This document shows, piece by piece, positions 9,179-17,870 of a stretch of DNA of 64,000 nucleotides. The number at the start of each line of letters is the position of its first letter. Position 1 is the first letter of the stretch. Location of the stretch: positions 434,001 through 498,000 of the forward strand of contig NZ_CP010681.1 in the NCBI RefSeq assembly GCF_002407245.1. Direction: 5' to 3'. The position numbers and the translations under genes were made by a program. Under the pieces are notes generated by a model that was not told where the DNA came from, ran no database searches, and saw only the letters and a program-made list of their open reading frames with translations. This DNA comes from Phaeobacter piscinae. GTDB taxonomy: Bacteria > Pseudomonadota > Alphaproteobacteria > Rhodobacterales > Rhodobacteraceae.

Positions 9179-10345
9179 CTATTCCTGCCAGCGTCCGCCG
9201 AAATCTTCCGGTACCAAGAGGTTGTGGCGGCCAAGATCAGCGACGGATTTCTCGCCACACAAGGCCATGGTGGTGTCCAGCTCCTTATGCAGGACCTCCA
9301 GCGCGCGGGTAACCCCTTCCTGGCCCATCGCACCAAGCCCATAGACAAAGGCGCGTCCGATCATGGTGCCCTTGGCCCCCAGTGCCAGCGCTTTCAGCAC
9401 GTCCTGACCAGAGCGAATACCGCTGTCCAGATGAACCTCAATCTGATCACCAACCGCATCCATGATTGCGGGCAGCATCTGAATTGAGCTGAGCGCGCCG
9501 TCGAGTTGGCGGCCACCATGGTTGGACACCACGATGGCATCTGCTCCGAGCTTGGCGGCCATCTTGGCATCTTCGACGTCCAGAATACCCTTCAGGATGA
9601 CCTTGCCGTCCCAGAGTTCGATGAGCTTGGCGATCTTGCCCCAGTCAAGCGAGGGATCGAACTGTTCCGCAGTCCAGGCGCCGAGTGATGAGGCGTCGGA
9701 AATACCCTCCACATGACCGACGATATTGCCGAAATTGCGCCGCTTGGCGCCTAGCATTTGTAGTCCCCAGGTCCATTTGGTCATCAGATTGGCAAGGGTC
9801 TTGGGCGTGAGCTTTGGTGGGGCAGAAAGGCCGTTCTTCAGATCCTTGTGGCGTTGGCCGAGGATCTGCAAATCCAGTGTAATCACCAGAGCTGAGCATC
9901 GGGCATCCTTGGCCCGCTGGATCAGGCGGCGCACATAATCATCATCCTTCATGGTGTATAACTGGAACCAGAAAGGCTTGGTTGTGGCGTCGGCGACTTC
10001 TTCGATCGAGTTGATGGACATGGTCGACAGCGTGAAGGGCACGCCAAAGGCTTCAGCCGCGCGCGCGGCTTTGATCTCGCCATCCGCGTGCTGCATGCCC
10101 GTCAGACCAACCGGGGCGAGGGCAATAGGCATCGAAACGTCCTGCCCAATCATCTGACTGGCTGTGCTGCGCCCAGCCATATCGACGGCCACGCGCTGGC
10201 GCAGGCGGATCTTTTCAAAGTCGCTGGTGTTGTCGCGAAAGGTCTGCTCGGTCCAGCTGCCACTTTCCGCATAGTCATAGAACATCCGTGGCACGCGGCG
10301 TTCGTAGATGCGTTTCAGATCGTTGATATTGGTAATGACCGGCAC
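9179..10345 (-). CDS. lldD: FMN-dependent L-lactate dehydrogenase (alpha-hydroxy-acid oxidizing family)
   Basis: 388 residues from a GTG start at 10345. GTG is chosen because it begins the family N-terminus ([24 protein letters not shown]) and is preceded by a good GGTGAGGAC ribosome site. It oxidises L-lactate to pyruvate with FMN and feeds the quinone pool. Key motifs are the FMN-binding [17 protein letters not shown], the active-site [15 protein letters not shown] with its His, and the [33 protein letters not shown] phosphate site. A related alpha-hydroxy acid such as glycolate or mandelate is possible. Confidence 0.88.
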   Translation of the reverse strand: MPVITNINDLKRIYERRVPRMFYDYAESGSWTEQTFRDNTSDFEKIRLRQRVAVDMAGRSTASQMIGQDVSMPIALAPVGLTGMQHADGEIKAARAAEAFGVPFTLSTMSINSIEEVADATTKPFWFQLYTMKDDDYVRRLIQRAKDARCSALVITLDLQILGQRHKDLKNGLSAPPKLTPKTLANLMTKWTWGLQMLGAKRRNFGNIVGHVEGISDASSLGAWTAEQFDPSLDWGKIAKLIELWDGKVILKGILDVEDAKMAAKLGADAIVVSNHGGRQLDGALSSIQMLPAIMDAVGDQIEVHLDSGIRSGQDVLKALALGAKGTMIGRAFVYGLGAMGQEGVTRALEVLHKELDTTMALCGEKSVADLGRHNLLVPEDFGGRWQE

Positions 10346-10425
10346 GGCTTTGTCCTCACCCCTGATTTGGTAATAAATTCTTACCAATTGAGGGGCGAAA
10401 GCGCAATCCATGATCTCGACACAGC

Positions 10426-10454
10426 AAAAAGGCCGCACCAACCCGGCGCGGCCT
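10426..10454 (-). terminator. Rho-independent terminator after trpA
   Basis: On the minus strand, AGGCCGC and GCGGCCT arms close a C/G-rich loop and are followed by TTTTTG. It lies 28 bases past the trpA stop and ahead of lldD, so the two are separate units. Confidence 0.88.
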
Positions 10455-10481
10455 CAGTAAAGGGTGTTACTGAATAATGAC

Positions 10482-11273
10482 TTAGGCGGAATGCGCGCCA
10501 TCAGCGAGGGATTTGACGAAGCTGAGGACCTCGCCCACCGGTTTGCCGGCACCGATCTGGCTGACGATGGCCGAGCCGACCACGGCGCCATCTGCAACGG
10601 ATGCGATGGCTTGTGATTTTTCGGGTGTGTTGATGCCGAATCCAACGATGACGGGCAGATCTGTCTTTGATTTGATCCGGGCCACTTCAGGGCCCACATT
10701 GGTTGCTTCGGCTTCTGCGGCTCCGGTGATCCCGGTAATCGAGACGTAATACACAAATCCAGAGGTGTTTTGCAGCACGCGGGGCAGTCGTTTGTCATCT
10801 GTGGTCGGGGTCGCCAGGCGAATGAAATTCAGCCCCGCTTCCTGTGCAGGTAAACAGAGTTCGCTGTCCTCCTCGGGAGGCAGGTCCACAACGATCAGCC
10901 CATCGATGCCCGCCTCTTTGGCGTCCTTGAGGAAGGTGTCGACGCCGCGGCTGTAGATTGGGTTGTAGTAGCCCATCATGACAATGGGTGTGGTGTTGTC
11001 TACGGCGCGGAAGGCACGCGCCAACTCCAACGTGCGCTCCAATGTCATGCCAGCTTCGAGCGCGCGCTGACCGGCCAGCTGGATGGTTGGACCATCCGCC
11101 ATCGGGTCAGTGAAGGGCAGGCCCAGTTCAATCACGTCCACACCCGCCGCAGGCAGGCCCTTGACCAGTTCAAGGGAGGTGTCGAAGTCAGGATCGCCCG
11201 CCATGACATAGGCAACGAAGGCCTTTTTCTCGGCGGCTTTCAATTCGGCGAATTTGGCGTCAATGCGGGTCAT
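10482..11273 (-). CDS. trpA: Tryptophan synthase alpha chain
   Basis: 263 residues from [11 protein letters not shown]; upstream in-frame ATGs give a non-homologous extension. It cleaves indole-3-glycerol phosphate to indole, which is channelled to TrpB. Signature segments are [30 protein letters not shown] (with the catalytic Glu and Asp), YYNPIYSRG, the VDLPPEE loop and [10 protein letters not shown]. It is unlinked from trpFB, being about 5 kb away on the opposite strand, so the alpha and beta subunits must be balanced in trans. Confidence 0.97.
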   Translation of the reverse strand: MTRIDAKFAELKAAEKKAFVAYVMAGDPDFDTSLELVKGLPAAGVDVIELGLPFTDPMADGPTIQLAGQRALEAGMTLERTLELARAFRAVDNTTPIVMMGYYNPIYSRGVDTFLKDAKEAGIDGLIVVDLPPEEDSELCLPAQEAGLNFIRLATPTTDDKRLPRVLQNTSGFVYYVSITGITGAAEAEATNVGPEVARIKSKTDLPVIVGFGINTPEKSQAIASVADGAVVGSAIVSQIGAGKPVGEVLSFVKSLADGAHSA

Positions 11274-11385
11274 GATCGGGCCTTTTAGATGTGTCCGCCC
11301 CGGTGTGCCGAATGTTTCGGCGGAAATCAATCCCGTGCGCCTCATTGTCCCCACAGTGCCGCAGAAGATGCCGTTTGATGACCGG

Positions 11386-11898
11386 TTAGCCGTTGAATGG
11401 GACATGCCAACGCAGCAGCAGTGAATTCACCCCCGGATTGATGTCCGCTGTTGACGCGTTGGACTTATGGGTCAGAGCCAGCGACAGCGATTTGCCGTTT
11501 GCAAATTCCTTGCCGACGGCGATTGCGCTGCGAATTTCAAAGGTGGATCCCAAGTCGTTCAGCCTTACACTTTCGGTGTAGGCGCCGGGCATCACACTGG
11601 TTTCGATAAACCAGCCACGTTGCAGGTGCCATTTGCCGACTGCGCCAGCACCGATGAACAGATCGCCGGTGGTCTGCACGTCCAGCGCCGCGCCAAAGGA
11701 TGCATCGAAATTGCCGCGTTGCCAGAACGCATCGTGCTGATATTCAACTGACACCAGCGCACTGTCCTCAGCGCCATCGCGGGAGAAGCTTGAATATCCT
11801 GCACCGAATATCCAGTCACCAGCCGTGGCGGGCAGGGCGTTAGCCAGCATCAGGGCGCAGGCGAAGGGGGCTGCTGTAACGAAGGTGCGTAAAGTCAT
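11386..11898 (-). CDS. PagL-like lipid A 3-O-deacylase/acyloxyacyl hydrolase family outer membrane protein
   Basis: 170 residues from [17 protein letters not shown], a Sec signal peptide ending near ATAGDW. The mature part is a small beta-barrel with alternating hydrophobic residues. The C-terminal [10 protein letters not shown] places His and Ser in the H-x-S arrangement of PagL's catalytic site, followed by [15 protein letters not shown] with a terminal aromatic. PagL removes the 3-O-acyl chain of lipid A at the outer membrane. The family is divergent in sequence, so activity is inferred from motif, size and signal peptide. Confidence 0.72.
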   Translation of the reverse strand: MTLRTFVTAAPFACALMLANALPATAGDWIFGAGYSSFSRDGAEDSALVSVEYQHDAFWQRGNFDASFGAALDVQTTGDLFIGAGAVGKWHLQRGWFIETSVMPGAYTESVRLNDLGSTFEIRSAIAVGKEFANGKSLSLALTHKSNASTADINPGVNSLLLRWHVPFNG

Positions 11899-12194
11899 AT
11901 TCGTAATCTCGTGTTGGTCAGCTTGATTGAAATGATCTGCGAAATCAGGGAAATGTCCACTGTCCAATTGGCCAAATGCATCACGCCCTGTTCAAAGTAA
12001 CGCGAGTGTCGCCAAATGGTTGCACCTCTTGCTGACTTTTTATGTGCTCTGCATCGGTGCCGACAATCCTAGCGGTGATCATGCAGCGCAGAGGGGCCGG
12101 TGGATTGGAGCCGAGGCGTGAGCCGGAGATGCGCGCTTGCGTCACCGCAAAATGCTGCCTAGAAGCACCTCCCAAGTGGCATCAGGAGGCCGAA

Positions 12195-13292
12195 ATGGGC
12201 TTTAAAATGGGAATCGTGGGTCTGCCGAACGTCGGCAAGTCGACCCTGTTCAACGCATTGACGAAAACCGCATCGGCGCAGGCGGCGAACTTTCCGTTTT
12301 GCACCATCGAACCAAACGTCGGCGAAGTTGGCGTGCCGGACGCCCGGCTGGACAAGCTGGCGGCGATTGCCGGGTCCAAACAGATCATTCCGACCCGGAT
12401 GACTTTTGTGGATATCGCAGGCCTCGTCAAAGGCGCCTCGCAAGGTGAAGGTCTGGGCAATCAGTTCCTGGCCAACATCCGTGAAACCGATGCTATTGCC
12501 CATGTGCTGCGGTGTTTTGAAGACGGCGACGTGACCCATGTGGATGGCCGCGTCGATCCGGTGGCCGATGCTGAGGTGATTGAGACTGAGTTGATGCTCT
12601 CCGATCTGGAAAGCATTGAGAAGCGTCGCGCCAATCTGGTGCGCAAGCTGAAGGGCAATGACAAGGAAGCGCAGCAGCAGGATCGCCTTTTGGCGGACGC
12701 GCAAGCAATGCTAGAGGAGGGGAAACCCGCCCGTCTGGTTGAGGTCGACGCCGAGGACGCCAAGGCCTGGAAAATGCTGCAGCTGCTGACCACCAAACCA
12801 GTGCTCTACGTCTGCAATGTCGGTGAAAGTGAGTCCGTCGAAGGCAATGAATATTCTGCCAAAGTGGCAGAGATCGCGGCCGCCCAGGGCAATTCCCATG
12901 TGATTATCTCCGCCCAGATTGAGGAGGAGATCAGCCAGCTGGAGCCGGAAGAAGCTGAGATGTTTCTCTCTGAAATGGGGCTGGCCGAAGCGGGTCTGGA
13001 TCGCCTGATCCGTGCAGGCTACGAGCTATTGCATCTGGAAACCTACTTCACCGTCGGCCCTAAGGAGGCCCGCGCCTGGACGATCCGCACAGGTACCGCG
13101 GCACCGCAGGCGGCAGGCGTCATCCATGGCGATTTCGAGAAGGGTTTCATCCGGGCAGAAACCATCGCTTATGAGGATTTCATCGCCCACAACGGTGAGC
13201 AAGGCGCCAAGGAGGCGGGCAAAATGCGCGCCGAAGGCAAGGGCTATGTCGTGAAGGACGGCGACGTTCTGCACTTCCTGTTCAACACCTGA
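12195..13292 (+). CDS. ychF: Redox-regulated ATPase YchF/Obg-family protein
   Basis: 365 residues from ATG 12195 ([19 protein letters not shown]), with an AGGAGG ribosome site 5 bases upstream; the open frame extends further back but is not homologous. G1 GLPNVGKS, G3 [20 protein letters not shown] and the NxxE specificity motif (seen as YVCNVGESE) are present. The C-terminal TGS domain ends with [14 protein letters not shown]. YchF binds ribosomes and prefers ATP over GTP. A clear terminator follows. Confidence 0.96.
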   Translation: MGFKMGIVGLPNVGKSTLFNALTKTASAQAANFPFCTIEPNVGEVGVPDARLDKLAAIAGSKQIIPTRMTFVDIAGLVKGASQGEGLGNQFLANIRETDAIAHVLRCFEDGDVTHVDGRVDPVADAEVIETELMLSDLESIEKRRANLVRKLKGNDKEAQQQDRLLADAQAMLEEGKPARLVEVDAEDAKAWKMLQLLTTKPVLYVCNVGESESVEGNEYSAKVAEIAAAQGNSHVIISAQIEEEISQLEPEEAEMFLSEMGLAEAGLDRLIRAGYELLHLETYFTVGPKEARAWTIRTGTAAPQAAGVIHGDFEKGFIRAETIAYEDFIAHNGEQGAKEAGKMRAEGKGYVVKDGDVLHFLFNT

Positions 13293-13319
13293 TCACTTGC
13301 AGAATTTAGACAACGCTCA

Positions 13320-13352
13320 ATGCCCGTCTTCTAGCGAAGGCGGGTATTTTGT
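13320..13352 (+). terminator. Rho-independent terminator after ychF
   Basis: An 11-bp stem (13320-13330 with 13337-13347, including two G-T pairs) has a 6-base loop and is followed by TTTTG. It lies 27 bases past the ychF stop. Confidence 0.82.
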
Positions 13353-13447
13353 TGAGAGAGTTGTCGTCTATTCCTGAAAGTGGCAGGCTTGAGTTATCGC
13401 TAACGAAAATGCTAAACCCTCACGATTAAACAGTCGGAAGGATAAAA

Positions 13448-14368
13448 ATGACAAAGCTGATCATCGACACGGATCCCGGTATTGACGATGCCATGGCGAT
13501 TTTCTACGCAGCGGCAGCGCCTGACATTGATCTACTGGGGCTCACCACGATCTTTGGCAATGTGACCACCAAAACCGCGACCCGCAACGCGCTGCGCCTG
13601 CTGGAAGCTGCTGGTCTGGACCTGCCCGTTGCGCACGGCGCAGAAACACCGCTCGTACTGCCGCCCTTCACGCCTTCGGCCCATGTGCACGGTGCCGAGG
13701 GTTTTGGTGATATCCCGGCCAAGACTCCAAAGGGGCAGGCCCTGGACGAGGACGCGGCTGATTTCCTGATCCGCATGGCGCGTGAACACAAGGGCGATCT
13801 GGTGGTTTGCCCGATTGGTCCATTGACCAACATTGCCCACGCGATCCAGCGCGACGCTGAGTTCGCAAAGAACGTGAAACGCATCGTCATCATGGGTGGC
13901 TCGCTTGAGGAGGGTGGAAATATCACTCCGCATGCAGAGGCCAATATCTATCATGATCCCCATGCGGCTGATGTTGTCTTTGGCTCCGGTGCGAAGGTTG
14001 AAATGGTGGGCCTTGATGTGACCCACCGTATCCTGTGCACCAAAGACGATTTCTCCGCTATAGCGGCGACGTCACCGGAATTGGGTGGCATGCTGCAGGA
14101 AATGTCGGTCTTCTATTTGCATTTCTACGAAACGGTTGGAAAGTTCGACGGCTGCTCCCTGCATGATCCTGCTGCGGTCATCGCCTGTACCCATCCGGAG
14201 TTGTTCACTGCACGTGCGGTGGCAATGGAAGTGTCCTGCGAGGGCGAGACATCGGGCGAAACCCGCCTCGCCTCTGACAGCGCCCGCCAGCCCATCGATG
14301 TCTACATGGGTGTTGACGCAGACGCTGTGAAATCTCTCTTCCTGAAGCGGCTTGCCATCCTGCCGTAA
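13448..14368 (+). CDS. Inosine-uridine preferring nucleoside hydrolase
   Basis: 306 residues, the usual IUNH length. It hydrolyses ribonucleosides to base and ribose. The metal-binding DTDPGIDDAMAI lies at residues 7-18. GNVTTKTATRNALRLLE, VCPIGPLTNIA, IVIMGGSLEEGGNITPHAEANIYHDP (the N-x-x-x-D calcium/ribose site) and the late HDPAAVIA motif are present. No transporter gene is adjacent. A GGAAGGATAAAA ribosome site precedes the ATG. Confidence 0.93.
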   Translation: MTKLIIDTDPGIDDAMAIFYAAAAPDIDLLGLTTIFGNVTTKTATRNALRLLEAAGLDLPVAHGAETPLVLPPFTPSAHVHGAEGFGDIPAKTPKGQALDEDAADFLIRMAREHKGDLVVCPIGPLTNIAHAIQRDAEFAKNVKRIVIMGGSLEEGGNITPHAEANIYHDPHAADVVFGSGAKVEMVGLDVTHRILCTKDDFSAIAATSPELGGMLQEMSVFYLHFYETVGKFDGCSLHDPAAVIACTHPELFTARAVAMEVSCEGETSGETRLASDSARQPIDVYMGVDADAVKSLFLKRLAILP

Positions 14369-14412
14369 GCAGTGAGAGCGGGCCCCGCAGATCATTACAA
14401 ACAGAGTAATAT

Positions 14413-14456
14413 ATCGCCCCGCCGCATCACATCGCGGTGGGGCGATACTGGTTTTG
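14413..14456 (+). terminator. Rho-independent terminator after the nucleoside hydrolase
   Basis: A 13-bp stem (14413-14425 with 14434-14446, one wobble) closes an 8-base loop and is followed by a T-rich stretch including TTTT. It isolates the tRNA-Ser gene from upstream transcription. Confidence 0.8.
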
Positions 14457-14544
14457 GATCTCCGACTGAACGCGCGGAAATTTTTTCCCAAAAAGCGCAT
14501 TTCGCCCTTGTTCTCAGCTTGGTTGCGCTGATAGACGGGTCAGC

Positions 14545-14634
14545 GGAGACGTGGCCGAGTGGTCGAAGGCGCTCCCCTGCTAAGGGAGTAGGCCCGGAAG
14601 GGTCTCGAGGGTTCGAATCCCTTCGTCTCCGCCA
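14545..14634 (+). tRNA. tRNA-Ser(GCU)
   Basis: 90 bases including an encoded CCA. The acceptor stem GGAGACG/CGTCTCC pairs perfectly. The anticodon stem CTCCC/GGGAG holds the loop CTGCTAA with anticodon GCT at 14579-14581. The long variable arm (GGCCCGGAAGGGTC) is the class II mark of tRNA-Ser, and GGTTCGAATCC is the T loop. Its last 17 bases are the integration site of the island that follows. The inserted DNA restores an intact 3' end. Confidence 0.97.
14618..14634 (+). repeat. attL: 3' end of tRNA-Ser, left copy of the 17-bp direct repeat
   Basis: TCCCTTCGTCTCCGCCA is identical to 29283-29299 in the same orientation. It covers the 3' half of the T arm and acceptor stem, the usual crossover segment for tRNA-targeting tyrosine integrases. 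Confidence 0.92.
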
Positions 14635-14713
14635 CCTTCATCTTTATTCCTTTGATTTCAGGGGGTTAGATTTGAAATTGGCGAACCGACCAGATGGGTT
14701 CGCCAAGTTTCCG

Positions 14714-15766
14714 TCATTTCTTTTTTCCGAACTTCTTCGCCATTTTCTTGATTCCACTATCTGCTAACTTAGCACGGTCTGCGTCTCGAGTGTAGCGCTC
14801 CACCTCGGCCATCGTTTTGTGTCCAGTAACTGCCATGATTTGGTGCGGTGTAGCACCTGCTTCAGCTAATCGACGAGCAATGGCTTTGCGAAGCCCATGT
14901 GAAGAACATTCGGGGAGCCCGGCCGCGTTGCACCATTTCCGCATATCTTTGCCCAGTCCTTTCTCAGAGCGTTGAAGGCCTGATTTCGTTTGGAGAAACG
15001 TGGCGTTCGCTTTTGGGATGGCATCCAATACGCGCTTCAGGGCCGGAGCAATCGGTATACTTATTTCCATCCCTTTGGATTGCGCCGTTTTCTGGCGGAC
15101 ATATATCAGTCGTCCCCGTCTGATGTTGGAAGGCCCCAACTTGACAGCATCAACGCGAGCGGCACCAGTGTATAGCATCAGTGTCATAGCTGTGTGGGGG
15201 ACAGAGCCAGGTTGATGGTGTGTAAAGAAGGTCGCGATTTCCGTTTCAGTCCAGGTATGGAAGCCCTTTGTCTTGGCTTTGATGGGCTTGATATGGTCCA
15301 CCGGATTGTCGTCTCGCCATTCCAGCTCGATAGCCTCCTGAAAAAGCACTTTCAGCCTTTGTCGCAGCTTCTTGGCCGCCCATGGTGTTTTGGCTTTTCG
15401 TTCGAGGATCTCCTTAATGTGGCGCCTGCTAACCGTGACAGCGGACAAATGCCCGTAACCCTCTCGAAATTCTTCGAGAATCCCTCTGTATGTCGCTTTT
15501 GTTGCCACGCTAAGGCCCTGAAACTCGACCGTCGCGTAGTAATGCGCAATCAGTGCTGAAATGGACCGAGGAGGTGGCGTGAAGCGTGCGCTGGATATTG
15601 GTTCCCCTGCTTCGGCGGCTTTGTAGCGCCGACGGAATTCTGAGGAGTCATACTCCCTCCCCAACTCGGTGGACTTGCCATATTTGTCTCGATGCCTCCA
15701 TCGCCGTTTACCATGGCGGTCGATATACGCGGATGCACGTGGGAATTTTTTAGGAGCCTTCGCCAT
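14714..15766 (-). CDS. Tyrosine-type site-specific integrase (left end, intact)
   Basis: 350 residues. The N-terminal SAM-like DNA-binding domain (about 75-160) precedes a catalytic domain. Catalytic residues are visible in order: Arg in MLYTGAARVDAVKLG, then H-x-x-R in SSHGLRKAIARRLAEAG, the second His in MAVTGHKTMAEVERYTRDAD, and the Tyr nucleophile in that same stretch. It integrates or excises DNA at attP/attB. Its 3' end lies 80 bases from attL. It overlaps the 61-residue gene upstream as ATGA. It is closely related to the broken integrase at the right end. Confidence 0.93.
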   Translation of the reverse strand: MAKAPKKFPRASAYIDRHGKRRWRHRDKYGKSTELGREYDSSEFRRRYKAAEAGEPISSARFTPPPRSISALIAHYYATVEFQGLSVATKATYRGILEEFREGYGHLSAVTVSRRHIKEILERKAKTPWAAKKLRQRLKVLFQEAIELEWRDDNPVDHIKPIKAKTKGFHTWTETEIATFFTHHQPGSVPHTAMTLMLYTGAARVDAVKLGPSNIRRGRLIYVRQKTAQSKGMEISIPIAPALKRVLDAIPKANATFLQTKSGLQRSEKGLGKDMRKWCNAAGLPECSSHGLRKAIARRLAEAGATPHQIMAVTGHKTMAEVERYTRDADRAKLADSGIKKMAKKFGKKK

Positions 15767-15951
15767 CAGTTCAGCTCCAGCACTTTATCCCATTCATTTG
15801 GTGTGAATGGAGTATCGGCGCCGCCGATAATGATCTTGAGCCCGGCACGAGGATCAATCTCGATCCTCTCTATATCATAACCAGCGTCTCGAGTTGCTTT
15901 CAGAGCGCGTGAAATTTCGGCTTGAGTGATGCTCGCTCTTCTATTGGCCAT
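15766..15951 (-). CDS. Small protein encoded ahead of the integrase
   Basis: 61 residues. It starts MANRRASITQAEISRALKA and ends in a segment rich in Asp and Ile (IERIEIDPRAGLKIIIGG). A predicted helical N-terminus followed by beta strands would fit a small DNA-binding or regulatory partner, and similar short proteins precede integrases in Alphaproteobacteria. The stop overlaps the integrase ATG by four bases, so the two are coupled. A role as recombination directionality factor is only a guess. Confidence 0.6.
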   Translation of the reverse strand: MANRRASITQAEISRALKATRDAGYDIERIEIDPRAGLKIIIGGADTPFTPNEWDKVLELN

Positions 15952-16759
15952 GCAGTCATCCTTGTCATGGCGCTATCGGGCTGCGTTCTGCGGGATCCCC
16001 GCAATAGCAACTCAATAGTGCGCAATTTTCGCCCGAACCGCCGAACGCGGTTGGGTAACAAGATGGCTGAATGCCGTAGTTGAGCCTCTGCTCGCCCTAC
16101 AGGTATTCAGAGCAACAGAGGATGTCAAGGCTGTATGTGAAAAATATCATTTGTAATCAGTATATTGGCCAATTTTTGCATTTCCAAAGCCCAAAAGTAA
16201 AAAAAGTTCCTGGATAGCAAAAGTGTTTCGTTTGGACTGGCGTCGACGCTGAGAACCTCCTCCTCTTTTGGCGGAGGAAGCAGAGTGTCTTAGTTCGCCA
16301 AATGTCGGATTTTCTTTGCTTTGATTGAGTATGTGTTTTGTAGGTTCAACATGATAACTACTTGAATTCTATCACATGTTGCAGTCCCTCCGCTTCTGCC
16401 AAGAGAGCATTTTGTGTATATATTTCAAATAATTAGGAAATGATCTGTCTAACCTCGAGAAAAGTTCGCCATTTCCGCAAAGAGATTTGCGACGCTCTCA
16501 GTTTACAAAGTCGATATGTCGTTTTGAGAGACGCGAGCGGAGGCGCCGCGTAGCGGCTAACTCAAGTTCTTAAGAAGCAGAGCAATGCTCTTTCTTTCTT
16601 GGACTATGTGATCAGGTTTGCGGTCTTCAGGGGTGTCGTGATGAACCCCGCGAAAACCCCAAAGCATGATCACATCAAAACTAAGCGCCGGAAAGGAGAA
16701 GAAAGGCGCCCTTGAAGCCAGTCACGCTCGGTCGATTGGCATAGCACCGGAGGATTCCC
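15952..16759. other. Long AT-rich non-coding region upstream of the integrase operon
   Basis: About 800 bases without a credible gene on either strand, clearly more AT-rich than the neighbouring genes. It should hold the promoter of the 61-residue/integrase operon (reading left) and of the two small genes on the right. A palindrome TGCGGG-ATC-CCCGCA lies at 15989-16003, about 40 bases upstream of the small gene's start, and may be an operator. A larger inverted repeat lies at 16606-16675. Confidence 0.5.
16606..16675. repeat. 9-bp inverted repeat enclosing a nested hairpin
   Basis: ATGTGATCA (16606-16614) and TGATCACAT (16667-16675) are perfect inverted copies. The 52 bases between them contain a further GGGGT/ACCCC pair. 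It lies 85 bases upstream of the 125-residue gene. It could be a structured leader or a regulator site; no known RNA family was recognised. Confidence 0.5.
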
Positions 16760-17137
16760 ATGTGCATTTTTCCCCTGAACCCGCTCCGCGAAATCCAAGA
16801 CTTTACCTACCAGCACGATCAGGCTCTTCAGAGCGCATCCCTCGTCCTCGCTGGTCAGTTTGCGTTGAAACGCACCCAATCTCTGCTGGATGAAATTCGC
16901 AGTGCAAATGCGATGACCCGCCGTCTTCAGAGCGGCGTCGTCGAACTACACGAGCTGCTGTCGCTCTACTACGTGCACGACGAAAATCGTATCGAGGCGG
17001 CATACTTCGCGGATCTGGATCCCAGCGATCCGTATGTCGAAGAAATCTGCCTCCTGACAGAAGCTCTGACCGACCTTCTGTATCGCATCGACTGCGACCC
17101 CGGACAGCCGCTCTCTGACTATCTCCTTGCTGCCTAA
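16760..17137 (+). CDS. Hypothetical protein, island gene
   Basis: 125 residues, unrecognised. The ATG is preceded by GGAGG with good spacing, and codon usage matches the flanking genes. It is predicted to be mostly helical, with an acidic C-terminal half (YFADLDPSDPYVEEICLL) and no signal peptide, membrane segment or cysteine cluster. It lies 94 bases upstream of another small unknown gene on the same strand and is the only plus-strand transcription unit in the island. Confidence 0.65.
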   Translation: MCIFPLNPLREIQDFTYQHDQALQSASLVLAGQFALKRTQSLLDEIRSANAMTRRLQSGVVELHELLSLYYVHDENRIEAAYFADLDPSDPYVEEICLLTEALTDLLYRIDCDPGQPLSDYLLAA

Positions 17138-17231
17138 AGCAGTGTTTCCGGTCGGCACTGCATACGCCGACCGCTTGAGAATTCAGCCTCCTGCTGGGTT
17201 CACCAAAACGGGCAGAAAAAGGAGACCGACT

Positions 17232-17639
17232 ATGTCCCGCGATAAAATCGAAGAAATGGCATATCATTGCCTCGTGACTGGCCATGATTTTGCCAAGGCC
17301 ATCGAGCTACTGGAGCTTCCGATCAAACCATCGTTCGACCTCTCTTACCGAAGCCTTCTGGGGAAGCTGAAGAACGGCGATATTCTGGGGAAATCAGATC
17401 TGTTCACAGTTGACCAGGTTGGCGACATACTTCGAGCTGAAATGAATGCGATGAGAACTGGCTATGGTGATCGCGCGTTCGAATGCTACACTGACGAGGA
17501 CGTCATCTTCGACCGTGATCTGGAACTGATGCGGCGGGCCGTTGTCTGCATCAAATGCCTTACTTCCGCCAATCGGGCCCTGCGCGATCTTTCGAACGCT
17601 CGGCGGTGGGCAAGTTCATTGGAACAGCACAGAAGTTGA
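17232..17639 (+). CDS. Hypothetical protein, island gene
   Basis: 135 residues from ATG 17232 (MSRDKIEEMAYHCLV), which has an AAAGGAGAC ribosome site; an upstream in-frame codon was rejected. It is soluble and helical, with several scattered Cys and an acidic/aromatic middle (ECYTDEDVIFDRDLELMRR). No family was recognised. It is probably cotranscribed with the 125-residue gene. It converges with the ABC-3C operon across a hairpin-rich gap. Confidence 0.65.
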   Translation: MSRDKIEEMAYHCLVTGHDFAKAIELLELPIKPSFDLSYRSLLGKLKNGDILGKSDLFTVDQVGDILRAEMNAMRTGYGDRAFECYTDEDVIFDRDLELMRRAVVCIKCLTSANRALRDLSNARRWASSLEQHRS

Positions 17640-17705
17640 GTTTTCGAAACCTGGAACACTTCATAATATTTCTGCATTGGGCAGCATGATTACTGTGGCC
17701 CGCAT

Positions 17706-17828
17706 TGCTGGGATCAAACAATCACGATCATTGGTTGATCCCAGCATTTCGGTTTCGTCTCAAAGCGACCGCTGAAGGGAGGCGGTCCTGCCGGCAGATT
17801 GAGGGACCAAAACTGAGCAGTTCTGGTC
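17706..17828. repeat. Cluster of four inverted repeats between convergent genes
   Basis: In order: a perfect 12-bp repeat, TGCTGGGATCAA (17706-17717) with TTGATCCCAGCA (17735-17746), with 17 bases between the arms; GACCGC (17767-17772) with GCGGTC (17782-17787); the palindrome CTGCCGGCAG (17788-17797); and an 11-bp repeat with one mismatch at 17805-17828. None has a classic T tract immediately after it. It could act as a bidirectional terminator or encode a structured RNA. Confidence 0.6.
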
Positions 17829-17870
17829 TCTGTGGACCGGCCATGAGACCTGCTCACTGCTGTAGGAAAC

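Noticed and set aside
15952..16759. CRISPR array or plasmid-type iterons in the long island gap
   Set aside because: No regularly spaced repeats were found; only isolated inverted repeats.
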